Source: Dendrobium chrysotoxum (taxonomy: Eukaryota > Streptophyta > Magnoliopsida > Asparagales > Orchidaceae). Taken from it: a stretch of DNA of 64,000 nt. This document shows, in pieces, positions 61,940 through 64,000 of the stretch. The stretch lies in contig CM034311.1 of NCBI GenBank assembly GCA_019925795.1, positions 14,886,926 through 14,950,925 on the forward strand, in the 5' to 3' direction. Position 1 is the first letter of the stretch, and every line of letters starts with the position of its first letter. The notes under the pieces are model-generated. The model made no database searches. It saw nothing but the letters and a program-made list of their open reading frames with translations, and was not told the origin of the DNA. A program made the position numbers and the translations under genes.

Positions 61940-64000
61940 ATGGCTGAGAAACTTCTGTTCTCAATTGATCGAGACCTTTAAGTCGAAGAGTTAATCCATA
62001 GCAGTGCAATTCAGTTTGGAATGGGTTTCAAGACTCTGAAACTGTCTGTGAATGGTGGAACAATCATTAATCTCACTGCTGAGGGAGAGAATGGTCTAGT
62101 AGTTGAACTAGCTGTGGGGGCTACGAGTGACCTTCCCCCAATGTTGGAACTGGCAGCAGGTGCTACCCTTACACCTTCTGTACCCTCAGTCCAAAGTGAG
62201 GACAAGAAGACTGAGGTGAAGTCTACTGTTGAGAAAGGATCCTCTAGTTATGGAGCACTGTTTGGCACTAAGAGTGCTAGGAAGAACTACCTGAGAAGGA
62301 TAAGGAAGAAAATCACTAAGTCAAGAAAGATAGCTGAACAGAAGGCTCTGAGTTTAGTTGAGCCCGAGGCTGTTGAGGAGCTGCCTATCCCTGCCTCTTC
62401 TCCACTCCTGAAAGGGAGTCATTTTCACCCCCTCGCAGCTGCTGCAGGGGAGGAGATAGTCACGCGGATTGCTAGCTCTCCACCTAGCCCAGTCGACTAT
62501 ACTGTTAAGAGGACTACAAAGGAGAAGAATACTTTAAGAACCAGGATGTTGAGGAACATCATCCACACCTGTGCTGCTGAAACATGTTAGATAAAAGAAT
62601 AATATGTGAGACACCTGAAGGGGGTGATCTCACATAAGCTTGAAAAAGAAGTACTAAAGGAAGAAAAGTCTGAAGCCAAAAACCTGACTCCTTAGCCAGT
62701 AAGGAGAAATAAAAAGTTTGTTAAACAACCAGTTGCCTCAGTCTTAGTGGATGGATATCACTGGGTGCCTCATCTCTCAACTGCCAAAACTGAGGAGATA
62801 GTTTTAACTGGGTCTGGTAGGAGTCACCCTCTCAGTGGTAGACCTCCAGTTCCCCCTTCAAGACTTTCAAAGTTGGCCCCTGTGTTAGCCAAATCAAAAG
62901 AGATCATTAAAGACCTGCAGTTAGCTGATGTTAAGGGCAAGAGGCCCATACCTTTGGATGAACCATATGTACCAATAAAGATAAGCAGAACTGTTGGGAT
63001 TCAGATTAGAGATACTTCAGTTCAGTCACCAGTTCAATTACTTGTTAAAGTCCCCCAACTTCTCATTCAGGGATGTGAGGATTCTCCTCAGATTGATGTT
63101 GGAGTTCCCACAAGTCAAACTCCTTCGTCACCTGTTAGGTTAGATATCCCTCACCCTGTTGAGGATGTCACCCTCGCGACTACCGACCCCGGGACAGTCG
63201 GAGGGGAGGGGACAAAACTTGAGGATGATTAAGAGATATTAGATCAGTTGGTGGCAGAACCTACTGCTGATGACTTAAAAATTTAAGAGGTCCTCACCTA
63301 GTTCGGAGATGAGGAATTTGAAGAAATGATTAACTATAAAGGATACCTACCAATCGAACTCGAATCAATTGAGGGTAGACCGATCGATGAGGTGGTACAG
63401 GAAATAAGGGACATACTTAAAAACAAGGCAATTGAAGCCTTTGATCCAGAAGCAGATGATTTGATGGAAGAAGATTCAGCTGGGAATATTTGTATGGTTG
63501 AAACCAGAGCATCAACTAAAGATGCTGAGCCTTCAAGACACTGATCTGGTAAGGAAGAAGCCTCTGTAGTGGTAGATTCAGACTCTGATGGATCAATTAA
63601 GTTGAATGAAAAAGATGAATACATCAAGAGTTTGGAGAACAAAATTGAACAGATGATGCTCAGAATGGAACAAATGCAAAATCAGATGATTAAAGTACAA
63701 CAGTCTCAATCCGAGCAGTTGCAACCTACAACACACACAGTGGGTGAGCACAGAAGGAAGACCGAATCAAGTCCTAGAACTCCAGAGGTTGCTTCCCCAA
63801 CCTCTCCAACCGACAAAGATATCCGCCAGATGATCGAAACCCAGGTAAGGGAGGCCTTAGCCCATTCTCAAGGGACTGTATCTATTCTAAAGGGTAGACC
63901 CTACCCTGAAGAATATGATTTAGTTTCTTATCCTAAAGGCTTTGTTCCACCTTTATTCAAAGTTTTTAGTGGGTTAGAAAACCCAAGACAGCACCTGGCC
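61940..64000 (+). pseudogene. Tat/Ogre-like gag, 5' part, one frame with eight stops
   Basis: From ATG 61940 (MAEKLLFSIDRD) a single frame runs to the window end without any shift. It is broken by stops at 61979, 62588, 62600, 62693, 63230, 63284, 63299 and 63542. The N-terminal region (to about 63540) is Pro/Glu/Lys-rich and unlike anything I recognise; Ogre elements often have extra coding before gag proper. A coiled coil (about 63620-63710, repeated Met/Gln/Glu) follows, then the conserved start of the gag domain near 63896 (YPEEYDLVSYPKGFVPP). Gag would form the particle and bind element RNA. It is not functional as it stands. The start at 61940 is preferred over 62021 because the frame before 62021 reads on past one stop. 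Confidence 0.8.

Larger units (their letters stand above)
52992..64000 (+). mobile_element. Tat/Ogre-like Ty3/gypsy element, 5' half
   Basis: A ~6.9 kb LTR, tRNA-Arg primer site, ~2 kb leader and gag frame are present in order; pol and the 3' LTR lie beyond the window. The tRNA-Arg primer and the gag phrase YPKGFVPPLFKVFSG point to the Tat/Ogre group. It inserted into LINE copy B; GGACA (52987-52991) is the expected target-site sequence. Confidence 0.85.

Noticed and set aside
62011..62205. Minus frames in the gag region (also 63334-63642)
   Set aside because: Shadows of the gag frame, which has the recognisable domain on the plus strand.

Overview
This window is plant nuclear DNA made almost entirely of nested transposable elements. 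The organism is an angiosperm with a repeat-rich genome, but the sequence does not identify it further. The evidence is Copia, Ty3/gypsy and L1-type LINE proteins of plant type, tRNA-iMet and tRNA-Arg primer binding sites, long AT-rich LTRs, and one intact plant calmodulin-like gene (21645-22124). No rRNA, tRNA, CRISPR or bacterial-type operon was seen.

Layout. (1) 1-8278: a decayed Sirevirus-type Copia element, copy A; its 5' LTR is cut by the window edge. (2) 8279-12489: anonymous AT-rich flank. (3) 12490-19561: a nearly complete 7.0 kb LINE between 22-bp target-site duplications. (4) 19562-21640: intergenic DNA with a small 5'-truncated antisense LINE, then the promoter of the CML gene. 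(5) 21645-22124: CML38-like EF-hand gene. (6) 22640-25571: 3'-truncated antisense Ty3/gypsy remnant. (7) 25572-43737: Copia copy B, complete with AAATA target-site duplications, and split by an 8.2 kb solo LTR (29728-37905) with its own GGATC duplication. (8) 43738-52991: second copy of the anonymous flank and of the LINE. (9) 52992-64000: the 5' half of a Tat/Ogre-like gypsy element inserted into the second LINE. It has a ~6.9 kb LTR, a tRNA-Arg primer site, a ~2 kb leader, and a gag reading frame that runs off the window.

Two points stand out. First, 1-17351 and 27285-52991 are two copies of one segment (Copia + flank + LINE) sharing insertion points and stop codons, so the elements were already dead before the segment was doubled; a false haplotype duplication in the assembly must be excluded. 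Second, the Tat/Ogre-like element carries what looks like an elaborate structured RNA. The leader between primer site and gag holds about six diverged ~275-bp units, each with up to three hairpins whose arms change together. The LTR holds another hairpin cluster whose helices differ compensatorily between the two LTR copies in the window. I know of no description of such a leader in this lineage. The only gene likely to serve the host is the calmodulin-like protein; everything else is parasitic or anonymous DNA.
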